Source: Yimella sp. cx-51
GTDB lineage: Bacteria > Actinomycetota > Actinomycetes > Actinomycetales > Dermatophilaceae
DNA: 64,000 nt
Assembly: GCF_017654605.1 (NCBI RefSeq)
Contig: NZ_CP072113.1
Coordinates: 2,790,001 to 2,854,000, forward strand
Direction of reading: 5' to 3'
Position 1 is the stretch's first letter. Each line of letters begins with the position of its first letter. A model generated the notes under the pieces. It saw only the letters and a program-made list of their open reading frames with translations. It did not search any database and was not told the DNA's origin. The position numbers were made by a program, and so were the translations under genes. Of the stretch, positions 9,100-17,049 are shown piece by piece.

Positions 9100-9366
9100 T
9101 TCGCAGAGCCGATCACTGACCGCGACCAGACCCCCCGCAACGAACTCGCGATCAAGCTGGCGCTGGCGGTGACGCTCACCCAGGTCGACGTCCAGCAGGT
9201 CGTCCAGATCCAGCGCACCGCGACGATGCGTCAACTGCGCGACCTGACCCGCCTGAAGGTCGACGCTCAGGACGACCTCGCATGGAGCCTCGTGCTCGAC
9301 AACCTCATCTTCCAGGCGGAGGCCGAGATCCGGTGGCTCGACCACATCGTGGGCTCGGGTCTCCAG
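9100..9366 (+). pseudogene. PadR-family regulator relic (C-terminal domain only)
   Basis: Reading from about 9100 this frame gives DRDQTPRNELAIKLALAV, QIQRTATMRQLRDLTRLK and FQAEAEIRWLDH, which follow the C-terminal helical domain of PadR/Vir regulators. No winged-helix N-terminus is present: the sequence upstream runs into the divergent oxidoreductase gene and shows no PadR homology. The relic is in the same frame as the ATPase remnant downstream. PadR, ABC ATPase and FtsX permease often form an operon in actinobacteria, so this is the regulator of the decayed locus that follows. The coordinates are estimates of the homologous part. Confidence 0.65.
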
Positions 9367-9444
9367 GGCACGCAATGCTGCCCAGGCGACGCAAGCACCG
9401 GCGACCGTTGCGGGCATGAAGCGCACCCGCAAGCAGGTGCAGGC

Positions 9445-9996
9445 ATGAGCGCCGCAGCGATCGAGTTGCGAGGGGTGTCGCGCACGCACGGCAGTGGCGA
9501 CACCCTCGTCACCTCCCTCGACTCGGTCGACCTTCGGGTGATGCCGGGCGAGTTGGTAGCCGTCATGGGGCCGAGCGGTTCCGGCAAGTCGACGCTGCTC
9601 AACCTCGCCGGTGGCCTGGACACGCCGACGTCCGGACAGGTCGCTGTCAGGGGGACCGATCTGGCCGGGCTGTCGGCGAAACAACTGGCCAAGCTGCGTC
9701 GCACGACGCTGGGCTTCGTCTTCCAACAGCGAGCAGCGATCGCCCGCGCTCTCGTCGGCGAGCGCGACGTGATCCTCGCCGATGAACCAACCGGAGCACT
9801 CGACTCGACCACCGGCGAGGCGGTTCTTGCAGTGCTGCGCAAGCAGTGCGACCGGGGTGCAGCCGGGCTGCTGGTCACCCACGAGGCACGGCACGCCGCG
9901 TGGGCAGACCGGGTGATCTTCCTGCGAGACGGTCGCGTGGTCGACACCACCGGCAGTCCGCAGGGCGCCGACTCCCTTCTGGTGCAGGTGGATTGA
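9445..9996 (+). pseudogene. ABC transporter ATPase remnant lacking the signature region
   Basis: MacB/LolD-type ATPase of 183 residues, where intact homologues have about 230-250. Walker A (GPSGSGKST), the D-loop side (VILADEPTGALDSTT) and the switch histidine (LLVTHEARHAA) remain. After the Q-loop (GFVFQQ) the frame jumps directly to RAAIARAL, which normally follows LSGGQQQR. The whole helical domain and the ABC signature are therefore gone, in frame. CAACAG at the junction fits recombination between the FQQ and QQR codons. Without the signature it cannot form a normal ATP sandwich, so it is called a pseudogene. The permease beside it is also broken. Confidence 0.75.
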
Positions 9997-10010
9997 GATG
10001 AGCGGCACCT

Positions 10011-10295
10011 GAATACTCCTAGAAGGAGCGCCTGCGCAATCACGTAGCGACGCAGCATCGAGTGGGTGGCGCCGTTGCTCGCCAACTGGCCGAGGACGCG
10101 CCGTTGCCGGGCGCCACTCGTAGTGAAGGCGGGTCCCGCGATCAGGGCGGTCAGGAGCACCACACCCGTCAGCAACAGCATGATGACGGCTGCCATCTGC
10201 CGGTCGACGCCCGCGCTGTCGGACGGTGCCAACTCAGGGTGTTCGAGCAGGTAACGACTCTGCACCTGCAGGCCGTACTCGTTGAGGCGTTGCAC
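10011..10295 (-). pseudogene. Inverted internal fragment of the FtsX-type permease
   Basis: Read on the minus strand from GTG 10295 this segment encodes QRLNEYGLQVQSRYLLEHP, then a trans-membrane helix (MLLLTGVVLLTALIAGPAF) and SGARQRRVLGQLASNGA and RRYVIAQALLLGVF, a recognisable FtsX/MacB core. Just past that point the homology stops. The plus-strand permease fragment ending at 11005 (TQPVTWDE) lacks exactly this middle part, so the piece appears to have been flipped and moved to the 5' side of the gene. It has no start context of its own and is not expected to be functional. Confidence 0.7.
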
Positions 10296-10306
10296 CTTGG
10301 CGCGTC

Positions 10307-11006
10307 ATGCTGCGGCTGGCGCGACGAGACCTCGCCAAGAACCCCGGTCGCGCGACGTTGACCATGTCGTTGGTTGCCCTACCGGTGCTTGTCCTGGCGA
10401 CGATGGCGACCCTGCTGGCGTCTCTCTCGATCAGTGACCTCGAGGCCGCACCGGCTCGGATGGGTCAGGGTGCAGCAACGGCCAAGGTGGCCTCGGCCAT
10501 CGACACCTCCGGCGACAAGTTCGGCATCAAGCAGCGCGACAACAACGCTGAAAATGTCAGCGAGAGCGGCTTGTCCGGAAAGCTGTGGAACGGCAAACGA
10601 CCGACGGACGCCGCCTCGATCGGAGCCGTAGCACGCGGCACCGCCCACCCCGTCACGCTTGCTTCGGCAAGAGCGGTGGTGGGCGTGAGACGAATTCGAT
10701 CGCTCGTGCTGGGCGTCGACCTGAGGAAGCCGGTGTACGCCGGCACCGCGACCTTGAACAGCGGACGTCTGCCTGCCACACCGGACGAAGTGCTCGTGTC
10801 GCGCGCTGGAGCGGCGGTCGGCATCCCAGAAAGCGGCAGTTTCACCCTGCATGTGGAGGGTGCTCCCGACCGCATCGTGAAGGTCGTCGGCACCGCGACC
10901 ACGCCGGAAGCCCACGACATGGTCGTCCTGCCGCAGACCTCGGCGCCCGGATTCGTCGTGGAGCGTTATCTGATCGATCGCACCCAACCGGTCACCTGGG
11001 ACGAAG
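10307..11006 (+). pseudogene. FtsX-type ABC permease, N-terminal fragment
   Basis: From ATG 10307 the frame encodes a cytoplasmic start (MLRLARRDLAKNPGRATLT), one trans-membrane helix and a large extracytoplasmic region up to RTQPVTWDE at 11005. There the homology ends, and the frame continues meaninglessly to a stop at 11557. The downstream part of the gene resumes at 11007 in another frame, and the middle part lies inverted at 10011-10295. The start directly follows the ATPase remnant, as in a normal ATPase-permease operon. Confidence 0.7.
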
Positions 11007-11774
11007 GGTTATGCCGGGACGGCCGCGCAGCAGACAGAAGTCATTCCCGAATCCGTCGAGAAGTCAGGGCAGTTGAAGCTCGCGTGGGACAAGATCTCGC
11101 CCACCTTGCAGGGCCCTGGCAGGACGCTCGCGCACTCCACCACGGTGAAGGTGCGGGTGATCGACGGTACGACCAGCCTGCGCGCCTTCTTCGGCTCGGT
11201 GATCATTCTGCCCACGTCGATGGCCACCGAGCACCAGTGGCCGCTGTCGATCATTCAGTTGCGTTTCTCCAAGCCCGGCGGCCTGAGCAAGGACGCCGAG
11301 CAACGGATCAACGACCGCGCCCCGGACGCCGTTGGCTTCGATGTCGAGCGCGGCTACAGCGACCGTTCGATCGCGGTGATCCGGATCATGATCGCCTCGT
11401 TCGCGCTCATCGTCCTGATCGTCACGCTCATCGGCACGGCACTTGCCCAGGCCGAAAGTCGAGTCGACCAGCCAACACTTGCCTCCATCGGAGCACCGCG
11501 CAGCATTCGCCGCCGCATCGCGGGTGGCTACGCGTTGGTGATCGGATTCGTCGGTAGCGCCATCGGATTCGTCGTCGGCCTCGTGCCCGGGATCGCTGCG
11601 ACCTGGCCGCTCACCATGGAGCAATGGAACCCACTCGCGGCGAAGCGCCCGCTCATCAACATCCCCTGGGAACTGCTCGCACCAGCCCTGATCGGCGTGC
11701 CGGTAGTGGCGGCGCTGGCGGCCATGCTGGTCACTCGATCCAACCCGAGCATCACCCGACGCCAGGCCGGTTGA
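11007..11774 (+). pseudogene. FtsX-type ABC permease, C-terminal fragment
   Basis: Starting at 11007 (GYAGTAAQQTEV) this frame encodes the second extracytoplasmic part and the C-terminal FtsX domain: helix FALIVLIVTLIGTALAQAES, the coupling motif TLASIGAPRSIRRRIAGGYA, then two further membrane helices and the end TRRQAG. It is one frame away from the N-terminal fragment, with a single base between them. A TTG at 11073 could serve as a start but has no clear ribosome site. It is most simply read as the displaced 3' part of one broken gene. Confidence 0.7.
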
Positions 11775-11792
11775 AGCACGCCCTCGATCCAT

Positions 11793-11862
11793 CGAGTGGC
11801 CGGGGTATGAACTGGTGGCCGGGGTATAGCCCGGCCACTCGACGTCCGTTGCACGGTCGATC
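11793..11862. repeat. GTGGCCGGGGTAT palindromic repeat, copy 1
   Basis: CGAGTGGCCGGG at 11793 pairs with CCCGGCCACTCG ending at 11841, and GTGGCCGGGGTAT occurs twice as a direct repeat inside the loop. The flank GTTGCACGGTCGATC (11848-11862) recurs almost exactly beside copy 2 (12479-12493). It lies between the broken permease and the proteasome activator and could act as a terminator. Confidence 0.75.
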
Positions 11863-11890
11863 GGCGCACTCCGGTGGCAGGATGACTCAC

Positions 11891-12370
11891 ATGTCACCGC
11901 AGGAGCAGATCCCCGACGAGGCGGCCTCCGAGCGGCCAGTCGAACGCACCACCGAACTGATCGAGCAGCCCGCCAAGGTGATGCGCATCGGGTCGATGAT
12001 CAAGCAGTTGCTCGAAGAGGTGCGCTCCGCGGGGCTGGACGAGCAGGGTCGCAAGCGCCTGGCCGACATCCACGCACGGTCGATCGACGAACTCAAGCAG
12101 GGCTTGGCGCCGGAGTTGTCCGACGAACTCGACCGCATCGTCCTGCCCTTCGGCGATGAGGCTCCCTCGGACGCCGAACTCCGTATCGCGCAGGCCCAGC
12201 TCGTGGGCTGGCTGGAAGGTTTGTTCCACGGCATCCAGACCGCGATCGTCGCTCAGCAGATGGCTTCGCAAGCGCAGCTGCAAGCCATGCGCCGCGGCCT
12301 GCCGCAGCGCGCCGAACAACCCTCGACACCGGACGACCAACAGCCGGGTGGAACGGGCCAGTATCTCTGA
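11891..12370 (+). CDS. bpa: Bacterial proteasome activator Bpa/PafE
   Basis: ATP-independent activator of the actinobacterial 20S proteasome; it forms a ring, docks on the core and opens the gate for unfolded substrates. The 159-residue protein has the family core (KVMRIGSMIKQLLEEVRSAG, then SDAELRIAQAQLVGWLEGLF and GIQTAIVAQQMASQAQLQAM). Its C-terminus GQYL supplies the penultimate tyrosine (HbYX-type) used to dock into the proteasome. ATG 11891 is preferred because AGGA lies 8 bases upstream; ATG 11882 is an in-frame alternative. The gene stands alone between two related palindromic repeats. Its presence implies proteasome genes elsewhere in the genome, which is inference. Confidence 0.93.
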   Translation: MSPQEQIPDEAASERPVERTTELIEQPAKVMRIGSMIKQLLEEVRSAGLDEQGRKRLADIHARSIDELKQGLAPELSDELDRIVLPFGDEAPSDAELRIAQAQLVGWLEGLFHGIQTAIVAQQMASQAQLQAMRRGLPQRAEQPSTPDDQQPGGTGQYL

Positions 12371-12404
12371 GCGCGAGCGAAGAGAGATCCGACGCGCAAA
12401 TCAT

Positions 12405-12493
12405 CGAGTGGCCGGGCAGTGAACGAATGGCCGGGGTATACCCCGGCCGCCAATTCATAGCCCGGCCACTCGGCGTCAGTTGCGCGGTCGATC
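12405..12493. repeat. GTGGCCGGGGTAT palindromic repeat, copy 2 (convergent terminator)
   Basis: CGAGTGGCCGGGC (from 12405) pairs with GCCCGGCCACTCG (to 12472) and encloses a perfect 20-base palindrome, GGCCGGGGTATACCCCGGCC. It lies between the convergent proteasome activator and ABC ATPase genes, a fitting place for a two-way terminator. The shared flank GTTGCGCGGTCGATC covers the last codons of the ATPase gene. Confidence 0.75.
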
Positions 12494-13204
12494 AGAGACT
12501 CTTCCGTCGGTCAGGTGCATGACCTCGTCGTCGGCGGCGAGGGTCGGCAGGTCGTGGGTGACCACCACCGTCGCGAGATCTTGCTCGACGGTGAGCCGGC
12601 GGATGAGGTCGATCACCGCGACCCCGCGCTCGTGATCCAGGGCTGAGGTCGGTTCGTCGACCAACAGCAGGCGCGGTTCGTTCATGAGCGCCCGCGCGAT
12701 GCTGACCCGCTGCCGCTGGCCGCCGGAAAGACGAGCCGGACGCCGGTCGCATTCGTTTGCGAGACCCACCGAGTCGAGCAGCGACATTGCCCGCTCACGT
12801 GCGGCCGGGGAACGGTCACCCTCCAGCCGGGCCACCATGAGCAACTGCTCCAGGGCGGTGAGCGAACCCAGCAGGTGCGGCTGCTGGAAGACGAAACCGA
12901 TCGACGTACGCCGAAGGTCGGTACGCCGAGCGCGAGACGCACCCGTGACGTCCTCGCCGTCAAGGAACACCCGCCCGCTGGTCGGTGAGAGCAGCAACCC
13001 AGCCACAGCGAGCAGCGTCGACTTGCCCGACCCACTTGGCCCGGTGACGGCCAAGAACTCACCACGATCGAGCGCCATGCTCACGTCGTCCAGCGCCCTG
13101 ACCGTGGCGTCGCCGTCCGGGAACTCAACCGTCGCTTGCTCCAGGCACAGGGCAGTCGTCGTCGACCGCGTGCTTCGCGGCGCAGCGGTCTGAGTGGTGG
13201 TCAT
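12476..13204 (-). CDS. ABC exporter ATP-binding protein (MacB/LolD type)
   Basis: A 242-residue ATPase with all motifs: Walker A GPSGSGKST, Q-loop FVFQQPHLLG, signature LSGGQRQRVSIARAL, Walker B LLLVDEPTSALD and switch histidine VVVTHDLP. ATG 13204 has a strong ribosome site (GGAGGG, 7-base spacing); the frame running up to 13807 overlaps the permease gene and was rejected. With the FtsX-type permease upstream it forms a MacB-like unit, which usually exports a substrate or moves lipids or peptides at the membrane rather than importing. Adjacent divergent two-component genes probably control it. Confidence 0.92.
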   Translation of the reverse strand: MTTTQTAAPRSTRSTTTALCLEQATVEFPDGDATVRALDDVSMALDRGEFLAVTGPSGSGKSTLLAVAGLLLSPTSGRVFLDGEDVTGASRARRTDLRRTSIGFVFQQPHLLGSLTALEQLLMVARLEGDRSPAARERAMSLLDSVGLANECDRRPARLSGGQRQRVSIARALMNEPRLLLVDEPTSALDHERGVAVIDLIRRLTVEQDLATVVVTHDLPTLAADDEVMHLTDGRVSDRPRN

Positions 13205-13254
13205 CGGTCGCCCTCCAGTGTTGTGCTCGTCAAGTGCTTGGGAAACAGCGGGAT

Positions 13255-14322
13255 TCACCGCGCACCGCCCAGTGCTTCGAGCGGGTCGACGGTGACGACG
13301 CGGCGTAGCGCCAGCGTCGCGCCCACGAGACCGACGAGGAGAATCAGCAGCAACGACGGCACCACCGTCGCCGCGTCGATCACCATCGGCACTCGACTGG
13401 ACGCCGCCCAGCCACCGACGATCGCGAGCAGCGCGCCGATCGTCCCGCCGATCAGCAGGGTCAGGAAGGCCTGGCCGACGGAGTCGCGCACGAGATAGGA
13501 GGTGCGGGCACCGATCGCCTTGAGCACTGCGAGGTCGCCTTCGCGCTGCACGGTCCAGACCGTGAAGAAGGCACCGATCACGAGCGCGCTGATCGCGATG
13601 AGCAGCCCGCGGATGAGGGTGAGCGAGCCGTTCTCCGAGGTGTACGCACCGATGGTGCCGAGCGATTCGGAGGTGGTCTTGCTGACCATGCCGGTCGCCT
13701 GGTCGAAGGCTGCGGGGGCGAACCCGGGGCCTGTGTCGAGCAGGATCACCGAGCCGGCGGCCCGTGCATCGGAAGCGTGCTGCGCCCACACTGATCGCGG
13801 CACCCACACCACCGATTGGTGGCTGAACGAAGCGTCCTCGACCACTGCACCGACCTCCATCCGGGTGGTGCCGACCGTGATGGTGTCGCCGACGGTCAAC
13901 CCGCGGTCAGCTGCCAGTTCGGTGCTCACCACGGCGCTGGACTCGGTCAGCCCAGGAGGTGCAGCCGCTGCGCCGGGATCGATCCCGAAGAGCGCGACCT
14001 GCGCCGAACCGTCCTGCGTGGTGACTCGTCCGGTCACGATGCCGAGTGCGTCCGCCGATCGCACGCCCGGCTGGGTACGTGCTTTCGCAACCTGCTCTGT
14101 CGTGACCATGCCGGCGTTCATCGAGAGCTCCTGACCGGACGGCGGCTGCTCGAACACGATGCGGTCGGTCTTGAGCGAGGTGATCGCCGAGATGCTCTGG
14201 CGCCCGAGCCCCTCGGTGAGTCCGCTGAGCAACACCACCAGCGCGGTGATCATCGCCACCGCGACCACCATCAATGCGAACCTGCTGCGCGCCCACCACA
14301 GATCGCGGACTGCCAAGAACAC
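13255..14322 (-). CDS. FtsX/MacB-type ABC permease
   Basis: A 355-residue permease: N-terminal helix (FALMVVAVAMITALVVLLSG), a large extracytoplasmic MacB-PCD domain (about residues 40-225), then three C-terminal helices with the coupling segment REGDLAVLKAIGARTSYLVR. It starts with GTG 14322, preceded by AAAGGAG, and ends 50 bases before the partner ATPase. Sensor-type MacB permeases often work with a neighbouring two-component system against antimicrobial compounds. The divergent kinase and regulator genes fit that pattern, but the substrate is unknown. Confidence 0.9.
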   Translation of the reverse strand: MFLAVRDLWWARSRFALMVVAVAMITALVVLLSGLTEGLGRQSISAITSLKTDRIVFEQPPSGQELSMNAGMVTTEQVAKARTQPGVRSADALGIVTGRVTTQDGSAQVALFGIDPGAAAAPPGLTESSAVVSTELAADRGLTVGDTITVGTTRMEVGAVVEDASFSHQSVVWVPRSVWAQHASDARAAGSVILLDTGPGFAPAAFDQATGMVSKTTSESLGTIGAYTSENGSLTLIRGLLIAISALVIGAFFTVWTVQREGDLAVLKAIGARTSYLVRDSVGQAFLTLLIGGTIGALLAIVGGWAASSRVPMVIDAATVVPSLLLILLVGLVGATLALRRVVTVDPLEALGGAR

Positions 14323-14500
14323 CGTGCGTCAACTCCTTTGCCGGACAACCGTTTTCCATTGATGCCAGTTGACCGCTAATGAGCCGAGAAGACATCAGGC
14401 GTCCGGACGGTTCGCGGGTGCGTCGATGGGCTGGACGCAAGATCAACCATTCGATGGAGTCGGGCGGGAGGCGCACGAGCAGTTGGCAGCACTACCGTCG

Positions 14501-15820
14501 ATGCTGATGTCTGAAACCAGCCACCCCTCCAACGCTCCGACCGGCGCTGTCACCCGGAGCCTACGCCTCGGGATGCACGGGCTCTTCGCGCTGCTGCTGG
14601 GCATCGGCACGGTGCGCGCCGTTCAGGAGGCTGAGCAACCGGTCTGGATGCTGCTGGGGTGTCTGCTTCTTGCTGCCTGGTACGTGTTGGGTTTCGCCGC
14701 TCACCTGCGCACACGGTTGGCGGCGCCCTCCGCTCCGCAGACCGCGGTGGATAGCCCGCGGATTGCAGGGGCCAGGACGGAGCAATCCGAGGTTGGCAGA
14801 GCGCACCCCACAGCCAACTCGGCCGTTGCATGGTTCGCCGTCCTGTTCATCGGTTGGGCCGCCCTCGTCGCCGCCAGCAGGGAATTGAGTTGGGTGGCGT
14901 TCGCGCTCTTCTTCCTCGCACTCCACCTGCTGCCGCGGGCCGCCGGTTTGCTCACAGTCGCGGTCGGTACCGCCGTCGTGATCGCTGCGCAGCTGAGTCA
15001 GTCGGACGCCGCCACGGTGCCGAGCATCATCGGCCCCTGCATGGGAGCGCTCGTCGCCATCGGCATCTCGTGGGCCTATCGGCAGCTGCACGCAGAGAGC
15101 GAACACCGACGGGCACTGAACGCGGAACTCGTTGCCGCACAACGCGATCTGATCGCCACCCATGACGCACTCGCCGGCGCACAACACGAGTCGGGGGTGC
15201 TCGCCGAACGCGCCCGGCTGGCGCGCGATGTGCACGACACCCTCGCCCAGGGCTTCTCGAGCATCGTGCTGCTATCGCGCGCCGGGCTCGCCGGAGCCGA
15301 TGACCCGCAACGACTACGCGAAGTGCTGCAGCGCATCGAGGAATCGGCGGTCGCTGGACTACAGGACTCCCGCGCGGTCGTGCATGCGCTCACTCCGCCC
15401 GAACTCGAACAGGCTCCACTCACAGCGGCCCTGCGCAGGTTGATCGACCGGCAACCGGGCGGAACAAACATCTGCTTGCACGCCGACAGAGAGCTGACCA
15501 GCGTGCCGACCGCGCTCGAAATGACGCTGCTGCGCACCGCCCAGGGCGCCCTCGCGAACGTCCGCCAGCATGCCCGCGCAGCGCACGCGAGCATCGAACT
15601 CTCAGTCGAATCCGGCCACGTCCAGCTCGTCGTCAGCGACGACGGTGACGGTTTCGACGTCGACAATCCGCCCGCGCCCAGTCAGGACGGCGGGTACGGT
15701 CTTGCCGCCATGCGCGAGCGCGTGCAAGAAGCAGGTGGGGTGCTCGACGTGGAGTCGACCCCCGGCAATGGCACGCGAATCGTGGCCCGACTTCCACTGC
15801 CGACAGCAGCTGGGCGATGA
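14501..15820 (+). CDS. Sensor histidine kinase (HisKA_3/DesK-like)
   Basis: Membrane histidine kinase of about 440 residues. The N-terminal half has several hydrophobic helices (LGMHGLFALLLGIG, then AWFAVLFIGWAALVAA, and FALFFLALHLLP). The dimerisation helix carries the phospho-acceptor histidine in RLARDVHDTLAQGFSSIV, and the ATPase domain ends with DDGDGFDV and GGYGLAAMRERV. The frame extends upstream to 14369, but the extra part is poorly conserved in style; ATG 14501 or 14507 is more likely, with no clear ribosome site for either. It overlaps the response-regulator gene by ATGA and is divergent from the ABC exporter it may sense for. Confidence 0.88.
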   Translation: MLMSETSHPSNAPTGAVTRSLRLGMHGLFALLLGIGTVRAVQEAEQPVWMLLGCLLLAAWYVLGFAAHLRTRLAAPSAPQTAVDSPRIAGARTEQSEVGRAHPTANSAVAWFAVLFIGWAALVAASRELSWVAFALFFLALHLLPRAAGLLTVAVGTAVVIAAQLSQSDAATVPSIIGPCMGALVAIGISWAYRQLHAESEHRRALNAELVAAQRDLIATHDALAGAQHESGVLAERARLARDVHDTLAQGFSSIVLLSRAGLAGADDPQRLREVLQRIEESAVAGLQDSRAVVHALTPPELEQAPLTAALRRLIDRQPGGTNICLHADRELTSVPTALEMTLLRTAQGALANVRQHARAAHASIELSVESGHVQLVVSDDGDGFDVDNPPAPSQDGGYGLAAMRERVQEAGGVLDVESTPGNGTRIVARLPLPTAAGR

Positions 15821-16434
15821 CTCGCGTCCTGGTCGTCGACGACCACCCCGTGGTGCGCGCCGGCATGCGAATGCTGTTGGAAGCAGCCGCGATCGACGTC
15901 ATCGGCGAAGCCGCGACCGGCGAGGAAGCAATCTCCTGGGCCAGCATGGCGCGTCCCGATCTGGTGCTGATGGATCTCCAGCTCGGCTACGGCATGGACG
16001 GCGTGGCCGCCACTGCTGCGTTGCGTGCACTGCCCGATCCGCCACCGGTGCTCATCGTCACCACGTACGACACCGACGCCGACATCCTGCGCGCGGTCGA
16101 GGCGGGCGCCGCCGGTTACCTACTGAAAGACACCGCACCGGCCGAATTGATCGATGCCGTGCAGCGTGCCGCGGCCGGGGAGAACGTGCTGACGCCGGTG
16201 GTCGCCGATCGGCTGCTGGCCAGCCTGCGCAATCCCGCTCCTCGGCTCAGCGAGCGCGAACTCGACGTGCTTCGCCTGGTGGCCGAAGGCTGCTCCAACC
16301 GGGTCGTCGCCACTCGCCTGTTCGTCACGGAAGCGACCGTGAAATCGCACCTGGTGCACATCTTCGACAAGCTCGGCGTCGACTCGCGCACCGCGGCCGT
16401 CTCGCGCGCTCGCGAGCTCGGGCTACTGCGCTGA
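15817..16434 (+). CDS. NarL/LuxR-family response regulator
   Basis: A 205-residue response regulator. The receiver has the acidic pair VVDDH, phospho-acceptor D53 (LVLMDLQLG), the conserved threonine (IVTTYDTDAD) and switch lysine (YLLKDTAP). The C-terminal LuxR helix-turn-helix reads LSERELDVLRLVAEG, then TEATVKSHLVHIFDKLGV. Start ATG overlaps the kinase stop (ATGA), so the pair is co-translated. The likely target is the divergent ABC exporter promoter at 14323-14500, which is inference from position. Confidence 0.93.
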   Translation: MTRVLVVDDHPVVRAGMRMLLEAAAIDVIGEAATGEEAISWASMARPDLVLMDLQLGYGMDGVAATAALRALPDPPPVLIVTTYDTDADILRAVEAGAAGYLLKDTAPAELIDAVQRAAAGENVLTPVVADRLLASLRNPAPRLSERELDVLRLVAEGCSNRVVATRLFVTEATVKSHLVHIFDKLGVDSRTAAVSRARELGLLR

Positions 16435-16504
16435 AAGACCGTTCACATTGCGCAGTCGTCGGTCGGTTCCCCACGCTGCGGGCACTCACGAGTTTCTGTC
16501 GGAT

Positions 16505-16526
16505 TCGGCGGTCAGCTACCCGCCGA
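16505..16526. terminator. Small hairpin between convergent genes
   Basis: TCGGCGG (16505-16511) pairs with CCGCCGA (16520-16526) and is followed by CGAAAAC. It lies between the convergent response regulator and Nudix genes and may end one or both transcripts. The stem is short, so this is tentative. Confidence 0.35.
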
Positions 16527-16536
16527 CGAAAACTGG

Positions 16537-17049
16537 CTAGAGCAGGCGGCCGATGCGTGGCTCGAGAGCAGCCGCCCGGACGGCGTCCAGCACGCGGCGG
16601 GTGGCGCCGTCGGCTTCGGGCCAGTCGTCGAGCGCGAGCCAGGCGTGCGAGATCGCTTCGGAGCCCACGCGGACGTCCGGTTCGGTTTCACAGGGCACCC
16701 GGAAGATGACATCGCAGTGCCGCAGCCGCGGGGCAAAGGCCACGGTGATCGGGTCGCCGGGATCGACGGCGATACCGGTCTCCTCCATCACCTCGCGGCG
16801 AGCAGCGCCCTCGGGCCGCTCACCGCGGTCGACCAGACCACCGGGCAGCGAATAGCCGCTGCGATGTTCCTGCCGCAGCGCCAGCACCTTGCCCTCGAAC
16901 TCCAGCAGCACGACGGCACCGACGGAGAAGGTCGGCTGCACCGTGCGCACCAGCGCGTAACCAACGTCCGGCGGCAGCAGCCGGTAGAGGCGAAGGCCCA
17001 GCCGACGGACGCCTCCCGGGTGCGGACTCGGCCCAGGGGTTGCACTCAT
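16537..17049 (-). CDS. Nudix hydrolase
   Basis: A 170-residue Nudix pyrophosphohydrolase, which cleaves nucleoside diphosphates linked to another group. The complete Nudix box lies at residues 70-93 (GGLVDRGERPEG, then RREVMEETGI) with the glutamates that bind metal. ATG 17049 overlaps the stop of the upstream AI-2E-type gene by ATGA, so translation is coupled. The longer frame to 17589 lies inside that gene and was rejected. The substrate cannot be read from the motif; the N-terminal extension (about 40 residues) resembles that of NUDIX proteins acting on small nucleotides but gives no firm clue. Confidence 0.9.
   Translation of the reverse strand: MSATPGPSPHPGGVRRLGLRLYRLLPPDVGYALVRTVQPTFSVGAVVLLEFEGKVLALRQEHRSGYSLPGGLVDRGERPEGAARREVMEETGIAVDPGDPITVAFAPRLRHCDVIFRVPCETEPDVRVGSEAISHAWLALDDWPEADGATRRVLDAVRAAALEPRIGRLL

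Noticed and set aside
10003-11010. Site-specific invertible switch (phase variation) in the FtsX locus
   Set aside because: The three breakpoints share only short matches such as CACCT or ACCCTT, no inverted repeats of useful length, and no recombinase gene is nearby. Decay by ordinary inversions is simpler.
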